Below, in pieces: positions 43,028 through 52,070 of a DNA stretch of 64,000 bases; within the stretch, counting starts at the first letter, position 1; every line of letters starts with the position of its first letter. Origin of the DNA: Saccharomonospora cyanea NA-134 (lineage in GTDB: Bacteria > Actinomycetota > Actinomycetes > Mycobacteriales > Pseudonocardiaceae). The position numbers and the translations under genes are program-made. The notes below the pieces were generated by a model. That model worked only from the letters and a program-made list of their open reading frames with translations, had not been told where the DNA came from and ran no database searches. Location of the stretch: contig NZ_CM001440.1 of the NCBI RefSeq assembly GCF_000244975.1, positions 3,704,325 to 3,768,324 of the forward strand, in the 5' to 3' direction.

Positions 43028-43507
43028 TCAGCGCGACGTTTCGGCCTGTTGGCGACCTCCCGCTCCCAGCAGCAAGCCCAGCCCGATCATGCCGATCGCC
43101 AGACCCAGGTGAAGCCAGTCGTCAGCGGTGTTGAGAGGCACGAAGTTCGCGGCGGACTCGTTGCCGACGATCAAGCCGTAGATCCACAACGCGAGGTAGA
43201 TCAGGCCACCGCCGATGAGGAACGCGCGAGCAGCGCTCGCCGTACGCATCATGGCGAGCCCGGCGATACCGAACAGCAGGTGCACGATGTTGTGCAGGAT
43301 CGACACCTGGAACACGCCGAACAGCATGGCTTCGGATTCGTGCCCGGCGAACTGCATTTCGCCGTAGTTGGTCGTGACACCGGGAATGAATCCCAGGATT
43401 CCGACCAGCAAGAACACCGCGCCGACCACACCCGCGGCCGTCTGCAGCGCCGGACGCGAACGCATGCCCGCCGTGGCACGCCAGGGCTGCGCGGACGAGT
43501 AACTCAT
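43028..43507 (-). CDS. DUF4383 four-helix membrane protein
   Basis: The 159-residue protein has four membrane helices and the family pattern FLLVGILGFIPGVTTNYGEM, VSILHNIVHLLFGIAG, IYLALWIYGLIVG and DDWLHLGLAIGMIG. DUF4383 proteins are common in actinobacteria, often near stress genes, with no assigned activity. It stands alone, with a strong terminator downstream. Confidence 0.9.
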   Translation of the reverse strand: MSYSSAQPWRATAGMRSRPALQTAAGVVGAVFLLVGILGFIPGVTTNYGEMQFAGHESEAMLFGVFQVSILHNIVHLLFGIAGLAMMRTASAARAFLIGGGLIYLALWIYGLIVGNESAANFVPLNTADDWLHLGLAIGMIGLGLLLGAGGRQQAETSR

Positions 43508-43647
43508 CGTTCCCTCCCTCCTCGGGTAGTGGGGAATTCCCCCCTACGTGCGTTTCACACCTGATCGGCGTAATCCACCTGGACGAACCACGCCCGGTTC
43601 CACCCGGACGTGGTCCGCGCTCGGAGAAGGTCCTCCGTGAGGGTGAC

Positions 43648-44775
43648 TCAGGGCTTGAGCACCACCTTCGTGTAGCCCTCCTCGCGCCGGTCGAACCGGG
43701 CATAGGCATCGGCGGCCTCGTCGAGGGGGCGGCGCTGCGAGACCACGAAGCTCGGTTCCGCCCGTCCCGCGATGATGAGGTCACGGAGCTGCCGGTTGTA
43801 CGCCTTGACGTTCGCCTGACCGGTGCCCATCCTCAGCCCCTTCTCGAAGAAGCGACCGATGTTGATGAGCAGCCTTCCGTTGCGGGCGTCCTCCGTCGGG
43901 CCTCCGGGGTCCTTCGGCAGGTAGAGCCCCACGACACCCAGCGAACCCGTCGGCCGCACCGTCTCGATGAGGTCGTTCAACACCACGGCGGGCTGCTCCT
44001 CACCCTCGGGCACCGTGGCCTGGTAGCCCACCGCGTCGAGACCGCGGTCGACCCCACCGTCCGTCTGGTCCACGATCTGTTCGGGTGCGCTGCCCTTGGT
44101 GAAGTCGATCGGGATCGCGCCGATCTCCTCGGCGACCCGCAGCCGGTTGGCCACCCGGTCGACCACGAACACCTTCGAGGCACCCCGGAGGATCGAGGAG
44201 TACGCGGCCATGAGCCCGACCGGCCCCGCCCCGTACACGGCGACGGTGTCGCCCGGGGAGACCCCGGCCATCTCCGTCGAGTGATAGCCGGTGGGGAAGA
44301 TGTCGGCCAGCATGGCGAAGTCGTCCTCGTGCTCTTCACCGCGTGGCAGTTGCAGGCAGTTGAAGTCCGCGAACGGCACCCTCAGGTACTCGGCCTGGCC
44401 GCCCTTGTACGGGCCCATGCCGACATAGCCGTACGCACTTCCCGCGAACCCCGGGTTCGCGGTCAGGCAGAACCCCGTCTTGCCCGCGAGGCAGTTACGG
44501 CAGAAACCACACGCGATGTTGAACGGCAGGACGACGCGGTCGCCCTTCTTCACACTCGCGACGCCGGAGCCGACCTCCTCGACCACGCCCATGTTCTCGT
44601 GACCGAACACGATGCCGGGCTCGGCCACCGTGCGGCCTTCGTACATGTGGAGGTCGGACCCGCAGATCGCCGTCGTGGTGACCCGTATGATCACGTCGGT
44701 CGGCTGCTCGATCCTGGGGTCCTCCACCTGCTCGACCTGGATTTCGTTGGGACCCCGGTACACCACGGCCTTCAT
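43648..44775 (-). CDS. Zinc-dependent alcohol dehydrogenase, formaldehyde-dehydrogenase-like
   Basis: The 375-residue medium-chain dehydrogenase has catalytic zinc ligands in ICGSDLHMYEG (C38) and FGHENMG (H59, E60). Structural zinc cysteines are in ACGFCRNCLAGKTGFC (89, 92, 95, 103). The NAD fold is VAVYGAGPVGLMAAY near residue 178. The long insertion and the GGQAEYLRVPFAD segment are typical of glutathione-independent formaldehyde dehydrogenase-like enzymes. The substrate is not certain. It is divergent from the propeller/MoaD pair. Confidence 0.9.
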   Translation of the reverse strand: MKAVVYRGPNEIQVEQVEDPRIEQPTDVIIRVTTTAICGSDLHMYEGRTVAEPGIVFGHENMGVVEEVGSGVASVKKGDRVVLPFNIACGFCRNCLAGKTGFCLTANPGFAGSAYGYVGMGPYKGGQAEYLRVPFADFNCLQLPRGEEHEDDFAMLADIFPTGYHSTEMAGVSPGDTVAVYGAGPVGLMAAYSSILRGASKVFVVDRVANRLRVAEEIGAIPIDFTKGSAPEQIVDQTDGGVDRGLDAVGYQATVPEGEEQPAVVLNDLIETVRPTGSLGVVGLYLPKDPGGPTEDARNGRLLINIGRFFEKGLRMGTGQANVKAYNRQLRDLIIAGRAEPSFVVSQRRPLDEAADAYARFDRREEGYTKVVLKP

Positions 44776-45011
44776 GTCGTCCTCCCTGGTCAGACACGTC
44801 CCGTCGAGTTCCGGCTACCCGGGTGGGGATGGCCCATGCAGGGGTAGTCGAGGCAGAAGGTCCCTTTTTGTCGGAGTCGGCTGGTAGACGTCGAAGTGGC
44901 TCGAAATCGAACACACGAACGATGCATTATCCGAAGTAACGACTTGTTATTTGAAAGTGACTTCCGTTACATTCATGACGTCACCGCTGTGACCTCGAAG
45001 GAGAGATCAAG

Positions 45012-46127
45012 ATGAGCCGAGTCCGGGTACTCGTGGGGACACGCAAGGGCGCGTTCGTGCTGACCGCCGACGGCCGACGCGACGAGTGGGAGGTCGACGG
45101 TCCCTTCTTCGGGGGCTGGGAGATCTACCACGTCGCCGCTTCTCCCGCCGACCCCGACCGGCTGTACGCGTCACAGTCGGGTGGCTGGTTCGGCCAGCAG
45201 GTGCAACGCTCCGACGACGGAGGGAAGACCTGGCAACCCGTGGGCAACGAGTTCGCCTACGTCGGTGAGCCGGGCACCCACCAGTGGTACGACGGCAGTC
45301 AGCGGCCGTGGGAGTTCACACGCGTCTGGCACCTCGAACCCTCCCCCACGGACCCGGATCGGGTCTACGCGGGCGTGGAGGACGCCGCCCTCTTCCGCAG
45401 CGACGACGGTGGCGGCACGTGGCAGGAGCTGCCGGGGCTCCGGACGCACGAGTCCGGCCCGTCGTGGCAACCCGGCGCGGGAGGCATGTGCCTGCACACC
45501 ATCCTGCTCGATCCACGCGACGAGCAGCGCCTCCGCGTGGCCATCTCGGCGGCCGGGGTGTTCGCCAGCGACGACGGCGGCGTGAATTGGACGCCTGCCA
45601 ACAAGGGCTTGGTCAGCGAGGGCATCCCCGACCCCGACGCCGAGGTCGGGCACTGCGTGCACAATCTCGCCCGCCATCCCGACCGGCCCGACACGCTGTA
45701 CATGCAGAAGCACTGGCACGTGATGCGTTCCGACGACGACGGCCGGAGCTGGTACAAGATCTCAGGCGACCTGCCCACCGACTTCGGCTTCCCGATCGAC
45801 GTCCACGCCCACGACCCCGACACGGTGTACGTCGTCCCCATCACCAGCGACTCCCTGCACGTCCCGCTCGACGGCCGGTTGCGCGTGTACCGCAGCCGCA
45901 GCGGCGGACACGAATGGGAACCGCTCACAGGCGGACTGCCCCAGGAACACTGCTATGTCAACGTGCTGCGGGACGCCATGGCCGTCGACTCCCTCGACGA
46001 GTGCGGCGTCTACTTCGGCACCACCGGCGGGCAGGTGTACGCGTCCGCCGACGCCGGGGACAACTGGACGCCGATCGTTCGCGACCTTCCGCCCGTGCTC
46101 TCCGTGGAGGTGCAGACACTGCCATGA
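45012..46127 (+). CDS. Asp-box (BNR) beta-propeller protein, sialidase-like fold
   Basis: The 371-residue protein has at least six Asp-box repeats: [60 protein letters not shown] and [12 protein letters not shown]. It folds as a beta-propeller of the sialidase/Vps10 type. No signal peptide is present, so it is cytoplasmic, and sialidase catalytic residues are not evident. The start has a GGAGAG site. Its stop overlaps the start of a MoaD/ThiS-like gene (ATGA), so the two act together. Confidence 0.85.
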   Translation: MSRVRVLVGTRKGAFVLTADGRRDEWEVDGPFFGGWEIYHVAASPADPDRLYASQSGGWFGQQVQRSDDGGKTWQPVGNEFAYVGEPGTHQWYDGSQRPWEFTRVWHLEPSPTDPDRVYAGVEDAALFRSDDGGGTWQELPGLRTHESGPSWQPGAGGMCLHTILLDPRDEQRLRVAISAAGVFASDDGGVNWTPANKGLVSEGIPDPDAEVGHCVHNLARHPDRPDTLYMQKHWHVMRSDDDGRSWYKISGDLPTDFGFPIDVHAHDPDTVYVVPITSDSLHVPLDGRLRVYRSRSGGHEWEPLTGGLPQEHCYVNVLRDAMAVDSLDECGVYFGTTGGQVYASADAGDNWTPIVRDLPPVLSVEVQTLP

Positions 46128-46420
46128 TCCGTGTGACTCTTCCTCCGCATCTGCGCACCCTGGCCCGCGTCGACGGGGAGGTGGTGCTCGACGTCACCGG
46201 GGCGGTGACGCTGGGCGCTGTGCTCGATGCCCTCGAATCCGACTACCCGGTGCTGCGCGGCGCGATCCGCGACCACAACACCAAGCGGCGACGGGCCTTC
46301 GTGCGGTTCTTCGCATGTGAGGAGGACCTGTCGCACCAGCCGCCCGACACCCCGCTGCCCACCGCCGTGGTCAGCGGGACCGAGCCGCTGCTCGTGGTCG
46401 GAGCGATGGCGGGCGGCTGA
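46124..46420 (+). CDS. MoaD/ThiS-family ubiquitin-like sulfur carrier
   Basis: The 98-residue protein has the beta-grasp pattern of MoaD/ThiS, beginning [20 protein letters not shown], and ends in the functional Gly-Gly (VVGAMAGG). The Gly-Gly end is what E1-like enzymes adenylate. No E1-like or JAMM gene is nearby. The overlap with the propeller gene suggests a partner role rather than molybdopterin synthesis. The family is clear, the function is not. Confidence 0.85.
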   Translation: MIRVTLPPHLRTLARVDGEVVLDVTGAVTLGAVLDALESDYPVLRGAIRDHNTKRRRAFVRFFACEEDLSHQPPDTPLPTAVVSGTEPLLVVGAMAGG

Positions 46421-46429
46421 ACCGCGCGG

Positions 46430-47704
46430 TCAGTCGACGAGGACGGGGAGCTTCTCCACGCCGTAGACGATCGACGTCTTGCGGAACTCCAGCTCCTCGG
46501 CGGGAACGGCCAGCCGCATCTTCGGGAACCGTCGCACAAGGGCCGGGTAGGCCGCGCGCAGCTCCATACGGGCCAACTCGGCCCCGACACAACGGTGCAC
46601 GCCGTAACCGAACGCGAGGTGGGACGACGCGGGCCTGGTGCCGTCGAAGATCTCGAGGCTCTCCCCCAGCTTCTCGTCACGGTTGGCACCGCTCAGCGAC
46701 ACCACCACCATGTCGCCCTTCCCGATGTTCTTGCCGCCGATCTCGATGTCCTCCCGCGCGAAGCGGGGGAACGCCACCTGCACCACGGTGAGGTACCGCA
46801 GGAGTTCCTCGACGAAGCCGTGCACCACCTCGTCGTCGTCGTGGACGCGCTTGAAGGAGTCCTGGTCGCGCAGCAGCACGAGAGCCCCGAGCGAGAGCAT
46901 GCTCGCCGTCGTCTCGAAGCCACCCGTCAGCACCCCGTCGGCCAACCCGGCGAGCTCACGGTCCTCGACCTCGTCGCCGTGCTCCTTGATGATCATGCCG
47001 AGGAGTCCGTCACCGGGGTTCTCGCGCTCCTTGCGCACCACCCCCAGCAGGTACTCCAGTGACTCGGAGATCGCACCGAGCGAGGCTCCCGCGCCACCGA
47101 AGAGGTCGAACCTCTGCACCGCGAGGTGCTGGAACTCGTCGCGGTCCTCGTACGGAACGCCGAGAAGCTCACAGATCACCAGCGACGGAATCGGCAGCGC
47201 GAACTCCTCCACGAGGTCGACCGGACCGTCGGCCCTGGCCATGGCGTCGAGGCGCTCGTTCACGATCCGCTCGATACCGGGCTTCAGGCGGGACAGGCGG
47301 CGCATCGTGAACTCGGGCGTCAACAGCCGCCGCAGGCGCGTGTGCACGGGCGGGTCCGCGAAACCGAGGCCGCCGGGATTGTCGTCGGCCTGAACGCTGG
47401 TCTTGCCGACGAGGTTGGTGAAGTCGTTGCTGAAGGTCTTGGCGTCACCGAGTACGGCCTTGGCCTCGTCGTAACCCGACACCAACCACAGGTTGAGACC
47501 GAACGGCACGGGCAACTTGCTGACCGGTTCCTCGGCCCGCTTCCGCCTCAGTTCCGCCACCGGGTCCAGACCGTCGCGACGCAGTGGCATCAACACGCCG
47601 TCCGGCAACAAGGCCATCTTCGAAAGGTCGAGGCCTTTTTTCTGTACACGCGCGAAGTAGCGACGCGTGAACCACGACACCACTCGCGACCGGAGATTCC
47701 CCAC
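46430..47704 (-). CDS. Cytochrome P450
   Basis: The protein of about 424 residues has the heme-binding motif LAFGYGVHRCVGAELARMEL, with the cysteine near residue 371. The K-helix ExxR is in EELLRYL, and the I-helix segment is GVLTGGFETTASML. It resembles actinobacterial soluble P450s of the CYP105/107 kind. No ferredoxin gene is next to it and the substrate is unknown. The GTG at 47704 is preferred; a TTG at 47722 would add six residues. It ends 10 bases from the convergent MoaD-like gene. Confidence 0.9.
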   Translation of the reverse strand: MGNLRSRVVSWFTRRYFARVQKKGLDLSKMALLPDGVLMPLRRDGLDPVAELRRKRAEEPVSKLPVPFGLNLWLVSGYDEAKAVLGDAKTFSNDFTNLVGKTSVQADDNPGGLGFADPPVHTRLRRLLTPEFTMRRLSRLKPGIERIVNERLDAMARADGPVDLVEEFALPIPSLVICELLGVPYEDRDEFQHLAVQRFDLFGGAGASLGAISESLEYLLGVVRKERENPGDGLLGMIIKEHGDEVEDRELAGLADGVLTGGFETTASMLSLGALVLLRDQDSFKRVHDDDEVVHGFVEELLRYLTVVQVAFPRFAREDIEIGGKNIGKGDMVVVSLSGANRDEKLGESLEIFDGTRPASSHLAFGYGVHRCVGAELARMELRAAYPALVRRFPKMRLAVPAEELEFRKTSIVYGVEKLPVLVD

Positions 47705-47800
47705 GGCTGCACACAGTATCAACCGGGTGAATCCCGCAGGTGGTGACCGGTGAAAACACCTCGGTCACCGCACCTGAGTGGCACTCCCGGCAAGGCCTCG

Positions 47801-48259
47801 TCAGGGATGCAACCGCGCTCCCCTGACCACTTTGTCCACGGAATTGCGCGGACCGAACACGAGCAGTCCCACCAGGTCCAGATCGTTTCCTCGCACGGCC
47901 CTCACAGCCGCGCGGTTGGCCTCGTCGTTGCCGGTGGCGAACAACTCCGACGTGAACACGGCCGGGCGCAGTCCCCGCTCCAACGCCCGTGTGCGGGCAC
48001 TGGTGAGTACCTCCTTCTCCGCTTCGAAGACCAGGACGGGATGGCCGAGCATCGGAAGGTACCCAGTGCCGTCGGCGTCCTGATAGGGCTTGCCGACCAG
48101 CGTCGGCTCGGTGGCGGCGAGCCCGCTCACCAGGAAGGAACACACGTTCAACCGTTGCCAGGTCTGCAGGTCGGTACGCAGCACGACCGCGATCTTGGTG
48201 GAAGTCACGAACACACCGTCGCAGGGAACCGCCGCCTGGGTCTTGTACGTTCGTCGCAT
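47801..48259 (-). CDS. DUF2000 family protein
   Basis: The 152-residue protein begins MRRTYKTQAAVPCDGVFVTS and contains the DUF2000 features KIAVVLRTDLQTWQRLNVCS, GTGYLPMLGHPVLVFEA and the NDEANRAAVRAV stretch. The function is unknown; the family resembles small peptidyl-tRNA-hydrolase-like folds. Its ATG overlaps the ATG of a divergent AraC-type gene by two bases (CATG). The pair is probably regulator and target. Confidence 0.88.
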   Translation of the reverse strand: MRRTYKTQAAVPCDGVFVTSTKIAVVLRTDLQTWQRLNVCSFLVSGLAATEPTLVGKPYQDADGTGYLPMLGHPVLVFEAEKEVLTSARTRALERGLRPAVFTSELFATGNDEANRAAVRAVRGNDLDLVGLLVFGPRNSVDKVVRGARLHP

Positions 48260-49073
48260 GGTCGGCCCCTTCCGGCACACCGCGCGCGTCGCCGCATGGG
48301 CACCCTCGGTGGAGGGCATCCGCGAGGTCTTCCACGCCCACTTCACCGACCACGCCTACCCGCTCCACACCCACGAGACCTGGGCGCTGTTGATCGTCGA
48401 CCACGGCGCCGTGCGGTACATCCTTCACCGGCACGACCACGGTGCTCTGCGCTCGGTCGTCACGGTGCTGCCGCCACACGTGGCTCACGACGGGAGCGCC
48501 GCGACATCACACGGGTTCCGGAAGCGGGTGGTGTACCTGGATTCCGCGGTGTTCGGCATGGACGCCGAACGGCTCATAGGCCCAGCGGTCGACCGTCCCT
48601 CCGTACGGGACGTGTGGTTGTGCAGGCGACTCCATCACCTGCACACCACCGTCGCGATGAAAGGCGAGGGCCTCGCCGTGGAGAGCGAACTCGCACTCGT
48701 CGTCGACCGGCTCCGAAAACACCTACGCCACGCCACAGCGCCTCCGCGCCGGCACGACGGCAAACTCGCCCGCGTTCTCCGGGAACTGCTCGACGCCCGT
48801 GTGGTCCCGGGTGTGACGCTGGAGGAGTCCGCACGACAGCCGCACACCCACCGAGCACACCTGGTACGGACCTTCGGCCGCGAGTACGGGGCGCCTCCGC
48901 ACCGTTGTCTCACCCAGCGCCGCATCGAGCTCGCTCGCCGCCACATCCTCGCAGGAAGCACCTGCGCCGAGGCGGCGGCATCGGCCGGGTTCTACGACCA
49001 GGCGCATCTGACCCGGCACTTCACCCGCCTGCTCGGTGTCACACCCTCCGCTTACGCCCGGGGACGGCGCTGA
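48258..49073 (+). CDS. AraC-family regulator paired with DUF2000
   Basis: The 271-residue protein has an N-terminal cupin-like sensing domain (HFTDHAYPLHTHETWALLIV). Two C-terminal helix-turn-helices follow: GVTLEESARQPHTHRAHLVR and ICAEAAASAGF-like TCAEAAASAGFYDQAHLTRH. The start at 48258 overlaps the divergent DUF2000 start codon, leaving no space for a leader between them. The transcripts must begin inside each other's coding region or be leaderless. Confidence 0.88.
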   Translation: MVGPFRHTARVAAWAPSVEGIREVFHAHFTDHAYPLHTHETWALLIVDHGAVRYILHRHDHGALRSVVTVLPPHVAHDGSAATSHGFRKRVVYLDSAVFGMDAERLIGPAVDRPSVRDVWLCRRLHHLHTTVAMKGEGLAVESELALVVDRLRKHLRHATAPPRRHDGKLARVLRELLDARVVPGVTLEESARQPHTHRAHLVRTFGREYGAPPHRCLTQRRIELARRHILAGSTCAEAAASAGFYDQAHLTRHFTRLLGVTPSAYARGRR

Positions 49074-49080
49074 ACGACGT

Positions 49081-50262
49081 TCACGCCGCGCCGGGGACGT
49101 GAACCTGCACGTCCGCGAGCAGCTTGGGCACCAGCTCGTCCAGCTCCATCCGGCGCTCGACGTTCACCAGCTGCGACGGGGTGGTTCTCGTGGCGACACG
49201 GGGAGGCGTCAACAGGCTGCAACAGTCCTCGTCGGGCAGCTTCGAGATGTCGGCCGTGCCGATGCGGCGTGCCTCGGCGATGATCTCCTCCTTGTCCCAG
49301 GCCAGGAGCGGGCGCAGCAGCGGCAGTTCCGCCGCCTGCTCGACCGTCGCCATGTTGGCGAGCGTCTGGCTCGCCACCTGACCGAGACTGTCGCCCGTGA
49401 CCAGCGCCTGCGCACCGAGTTCGGCGGCAAGCGCGTCGGCGGTGCGCACCATCAACCTGCGCTGCGCGACGATCTGGAGGTTTCCCGCGCCCGCCGTCGC
49501 CAGCGCACGCTGCGCGTTGCCGATGGGGATCACGTGCAGCCGGGAGCCGCCCTGGAACCGGTCGAGCTGACGCACCAACGCGTACGCCTTGTACGTCGAC
49601 GACGGCCCCGTCAACGGAGCTCCCGTGAAATGGACGAAGTCACATCGAAGGCCGCGTCGCATGGCACGGTAGGCGGCCACCGGCGAGTCGTACCCGCCCG
49701 AGAGCATGACGAGCGCCCGCCCGCTGGCACCGACCGGCAGGCCGCCCTGGCCGCGCTGCTTGTCCAGGGAGACGAACACCTCGCGCTGGTCCACCTCGAT
49801 GGTGATCTCGACCTCGGGGTTGCTGAGGTCGACGGGCCAGCCCCACTCCTCGACGACGCGGCTGCCCACGTGGGCGGCCACCTGCTCCGAACCCATCGGG
49901 AACGTCTTGTCCCTGCGGTGGGCGCGGACCGCGAACCGCCGCCGCTCGGCCGTCTCGGGGCTGCCGAACCGCTCGGTGAGCGCCTGCGACACCGCCGCCA
50001 CCGCGTCGTCCACGGTGCGGCTCGTGCGCAGTGCGGGTTGCACGACGCTGACGCCGATCACCCTGTGCGCACACTCGAGCAGCTCCGGCACCGGCGCTCC
50101 GGAGAGCACCACCACTCCCGGTCGCTGGGAGATCCGGACGGGAACGGACGCGCCCTCCACCGCATGCCGAAGGGACTCGCGCAGGTACTCCTCGAACCTG
50201 CCGCGATTGCGGCCCTTGAGCATCAGTTCGCCGTACTTCAACAGCACGCACGGCCGAGCCAT
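49081..50262 (-). CDS. thiI: tRNA 4-thiouridine synthase / thiamine sulfur-transfer protein ThiI
   Basis: The 393-residue protein has an N-terminal ferredoxin-like and THUMP region (residues about 1-165) and a PP-loop ATPase with ALVMLSGGYDSPVAAYRAM near residue 182. The conserved DEDCCSLLTPP is near residue 347. The C-terminal rhodanese domain of the E. coli protein is missing, as in many Gram-positive ThiI. It adenylates and thiolates U8 of tRNA or the ThiS carrier. It stands alone here. Confidence 0.93.
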   Translation of the reverse strand: MARPCVLLKYGELMLKGRNRGRFEEYLRESLRHAVEGASVPVRISQRPGVVVLSGAPVPELLECAHRVIGVSVVQPALRTSRTVDDAVAAVSQALTERFGSPETAERRRFAVRAHRRDKTFPMGSEQVAAHVGSRVVEEWGWPVDLSNPEVEITIEVDQREVFVSLDKQRGQGGLPVGASGRALVMLSGGYDSPVAAYRAMRRGLRCDFVHFTGAPLTGPSSTYKAYALVRQLDRFQGGSRLHVIPIGNAQRALATAGAGNLQIVAQRRLMVRTADALAAELGAQALVTGDSLGQVASQTLANMATVEQAAELPLLRPLLAWDKEEIIAEARRIGTADISKLPDEDCCSLLTPPRVATRTTPSQLVNVERRMELDELVPKLLADVQVHVPGAA

Positions 50263-50339
50263 CCGCTCACCTCCTCGCCTTCACCCGGAGCCTTCATCCG
50301 GCGTCTTCATCCGGACCATCATGACGACGATACCGGCCC

Positions 50340-51362
50340 TCACCTCGCGCTCGACACGGTCGGTCCCGCAATGCGCCGAGCAGGCAGTTCGGCCCTCGCC
50401 GCCCGCGTGTGCGGGGGCACCGGTCGCGGACCGGAACCGTTACCCGCCGCGGCCACCGACAGCACGGCAGGCAACCTGGGCAGCCCGGGCCCGGTGGGTG
50501 CTGCGGGCTTCGTCGCCTCGACCGGCGTCGGCTCCGGCGACTCGGCCGCGGCCTTCGGACCGGTGCGGTCGGCCGCGACCTCGTCGGGCAGCGGCTCCAA
50601 CAGCGGCAACGCACCGGCAAGCGCGTCGCGGGCCGCGCGCAGCTCCGAGGCCGCCTTGCGGCGCGCCGCCTCCAGAGTGCGCACGCGCGCGGTGGCGTCG
50701 GCCACGATGCGCTCGGCTCGCACGGTGGCTTCCGACAGGATCCGCTCGGCCTCGGCCTTCGCGGCCTCCTCGCGTCGCGCGAGCGCCCGGTTCAGCTCGT
50801 CCCTGCGCACGGCGAGATTCTTCGCGAAGTCCCGCTCGAGTTCCTGCCTGCGGCGCGTGGCGCGCTCGTCGGCCTCCCTGCGCTCGCGTTCGGCCCGCTC
50901 CGCCTCGGCGGCGGCATCGGCCTTGACGCGACGCACGAGTTCCCGGTGCTGCGACTCCAGCTCGGCCCGACGCTCCTCCAGCTCGGCCTCGCGCTTGTCG
51001 AGCTCGGCTCGTCGGCGGTCGGCTTCGGCCCGAGCCCCGGTGAGGATGTCCTGCGCCTCCCGCTGCGCGAGGTCCACCATGTGCCACAACCGCTCGGAAA
51101 GACCGTCGATCTCCACCGGAGTCCGGCACACGCGGTCGAGACGCTGCCGCAATTTCTCGTTTTCCTGGCGCAACGCGGCCAGTTCCGCCGACTGGGAGCG
51201 AACGTATTCGGCCGCGGCGTCCCGGTCGGCGGTCACCGCGTGAAGGGCGTCCAGCAGTTCTCGCACGTGCTTTCTGACTTCGTCACGATCGAAGCCCCGC
51301 CACGTCACGCGGAATTCACCTGGCTGTTGCGGCCGACCGTTGCGGTCCCGTGCACTCGTCAT
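50340..51362 (-). CDS. DivIVA-like coiled-coil protein
   Basis: The protein of about 340 residues begins with a DivIVA/Wag31-like segment, EFRVTWRGFDRDEVRKHVRE. It continues as an almost unbroken coiled coil from residue 60 to 250, rich in Glu, Arg and Ala (RRRAELDKREAELEERRAEL). A proline-rich tail follows. It resembles cytoskeletal or polar scaffolding proteins such as FilP or Scy of mycelial actinomycetes. The ATG at 51362 is preferred over 51380 because of a GAGGTGGG site. The role is inferred from architecture. Confidence 0.82.
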   Translation of the reverse strand: MTSARDRNGRPQQPGEFRVTWRGFDRDEVRKHVRELLDALHAVTADRDAAAEYVRSQSAELAALRQENEKLRQRLDRVCRTPVEIDGLSERLWHMVDLAQREAQDILTGARAEADRRRAELDKREAELEERRAELESQHRELVRRVKADAAAEAERAERERREADERATRRRQELERDFAKNLAVRRDELNRALARREEAAKAEAERILSEATVRAERIVADATARVRTLEAARRKAASELRAARDALAGALPLLEPLPDEVAADRTGPKAAAESPEPTPVEATKPAAPTGPGLPRLPAVLSVAAAGNGSGPRPVPPHTRAARAELPARRIAGPTVSSAR

Positions 51363-51459
51363 ACCCACCTCGCCCGGCATCAGTGCGAATCGCCAACCAT
51401 AGACGCATTGCCACTTCCCAGACTAGTAAGGGTTTCTGAGACGCCGCCGTGGCCCTCGG

Positions 51460-51963
51460 CTACGCGACGAGAGCCGAGACGGCGGACACAGTGAACACAA
51501 TGGACGCCGCCGCGGAGGTGGCCGTACGCACGTGGTTCCAGCGCGTCCACTCCTTCAGATAACGCGCCCACAATCGCGTCGCCTCCGGCCCGTCCGGAAC
51601 ATTGTCGAGCGCCCAATTCCTGGGCAGGTGGGCGATCCTGGTGATTCCCACGGTTCCGGCGACGTAGAGCACGCAGCCCACCGCGAGCGAACCCACGGAA
51701 TCGCCGTCACCGACCAGCGAAAGCACGAGCGGTGAGGGCGCGAGCACAGCCGTTCCCCCGAACACCGACAGGAACGCGGGCTTCAACGCGGCCGTGTTGA
51801 TCGCCCGCATCGCGGCGATCCCCGTGTCGGCGGGCAGGGTCGACAGTGCCCGCATCACGAAGGACGAGAACGCGAACAGCACGCCCGCGACCACACCGCT
51901 ACCCAGAGCGGCACCCACGGTGAGCAGAAACGGAAGATCGTGTGTCAGAAACGAGGTGTCCAC
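51460..51963 (-). CDS. DUF1772 membrane protein
   Basis: The protein of about 167 residues has four membrane helices, LTVGAALGSGVVAGVLFAFS, then FLSVFGGTAVLAPSPLVLSL and others. It carries the DUF1772 pattern INTAALKPAFLSVFG, with THLPRN-like RIAHLPRNWALDNV and LKEWTRWNHVRT. The family includes anthrone-oxygenase-like proteins, but most members have no known activity. The start is probably the GTG at 51963. Confidence 0.85.
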   Translation of the reverse strand: MDTSFLTHDLPFLLTVGAALGSGVVAGVLFAFSSFVMRALSTLPADTGIAAMRAINTAALKPAFLSVFGGTAVLAPSPLVLSLVGDGDSVGSLAVGCVLYVAGTVGITRIAHLPRNWALDNVPDGPEATRLWARYLKEWTRWNHVRTATSAAASIVFTVSAVSALVA

Positions 51964-52035
51964 ACCAGCAGTCAACCGGTGTGTGCGGTGTGGCGACCAT
52001 GGTCCAGCCACCACACCGCATACGCGAGCGTCGCG

Positions 52036-52070
52036 CAGCCGCCGCCCGGTTCACCACCGGGCGGCGGCTG
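52036..52070. terminator. Terminator overlapping the metF stop codon
   Basis: A perfect 15-bp stem has arms CAGCCGCCGCCCGGT and ACCGGGCGGCGGCTG with the loop TCACC. The loop contains the metF stop codon (read on the minus strand), so the last codons of metF form half of the stem. It ends the betaine/methyl-cycle operon. Confidence 0.85.
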
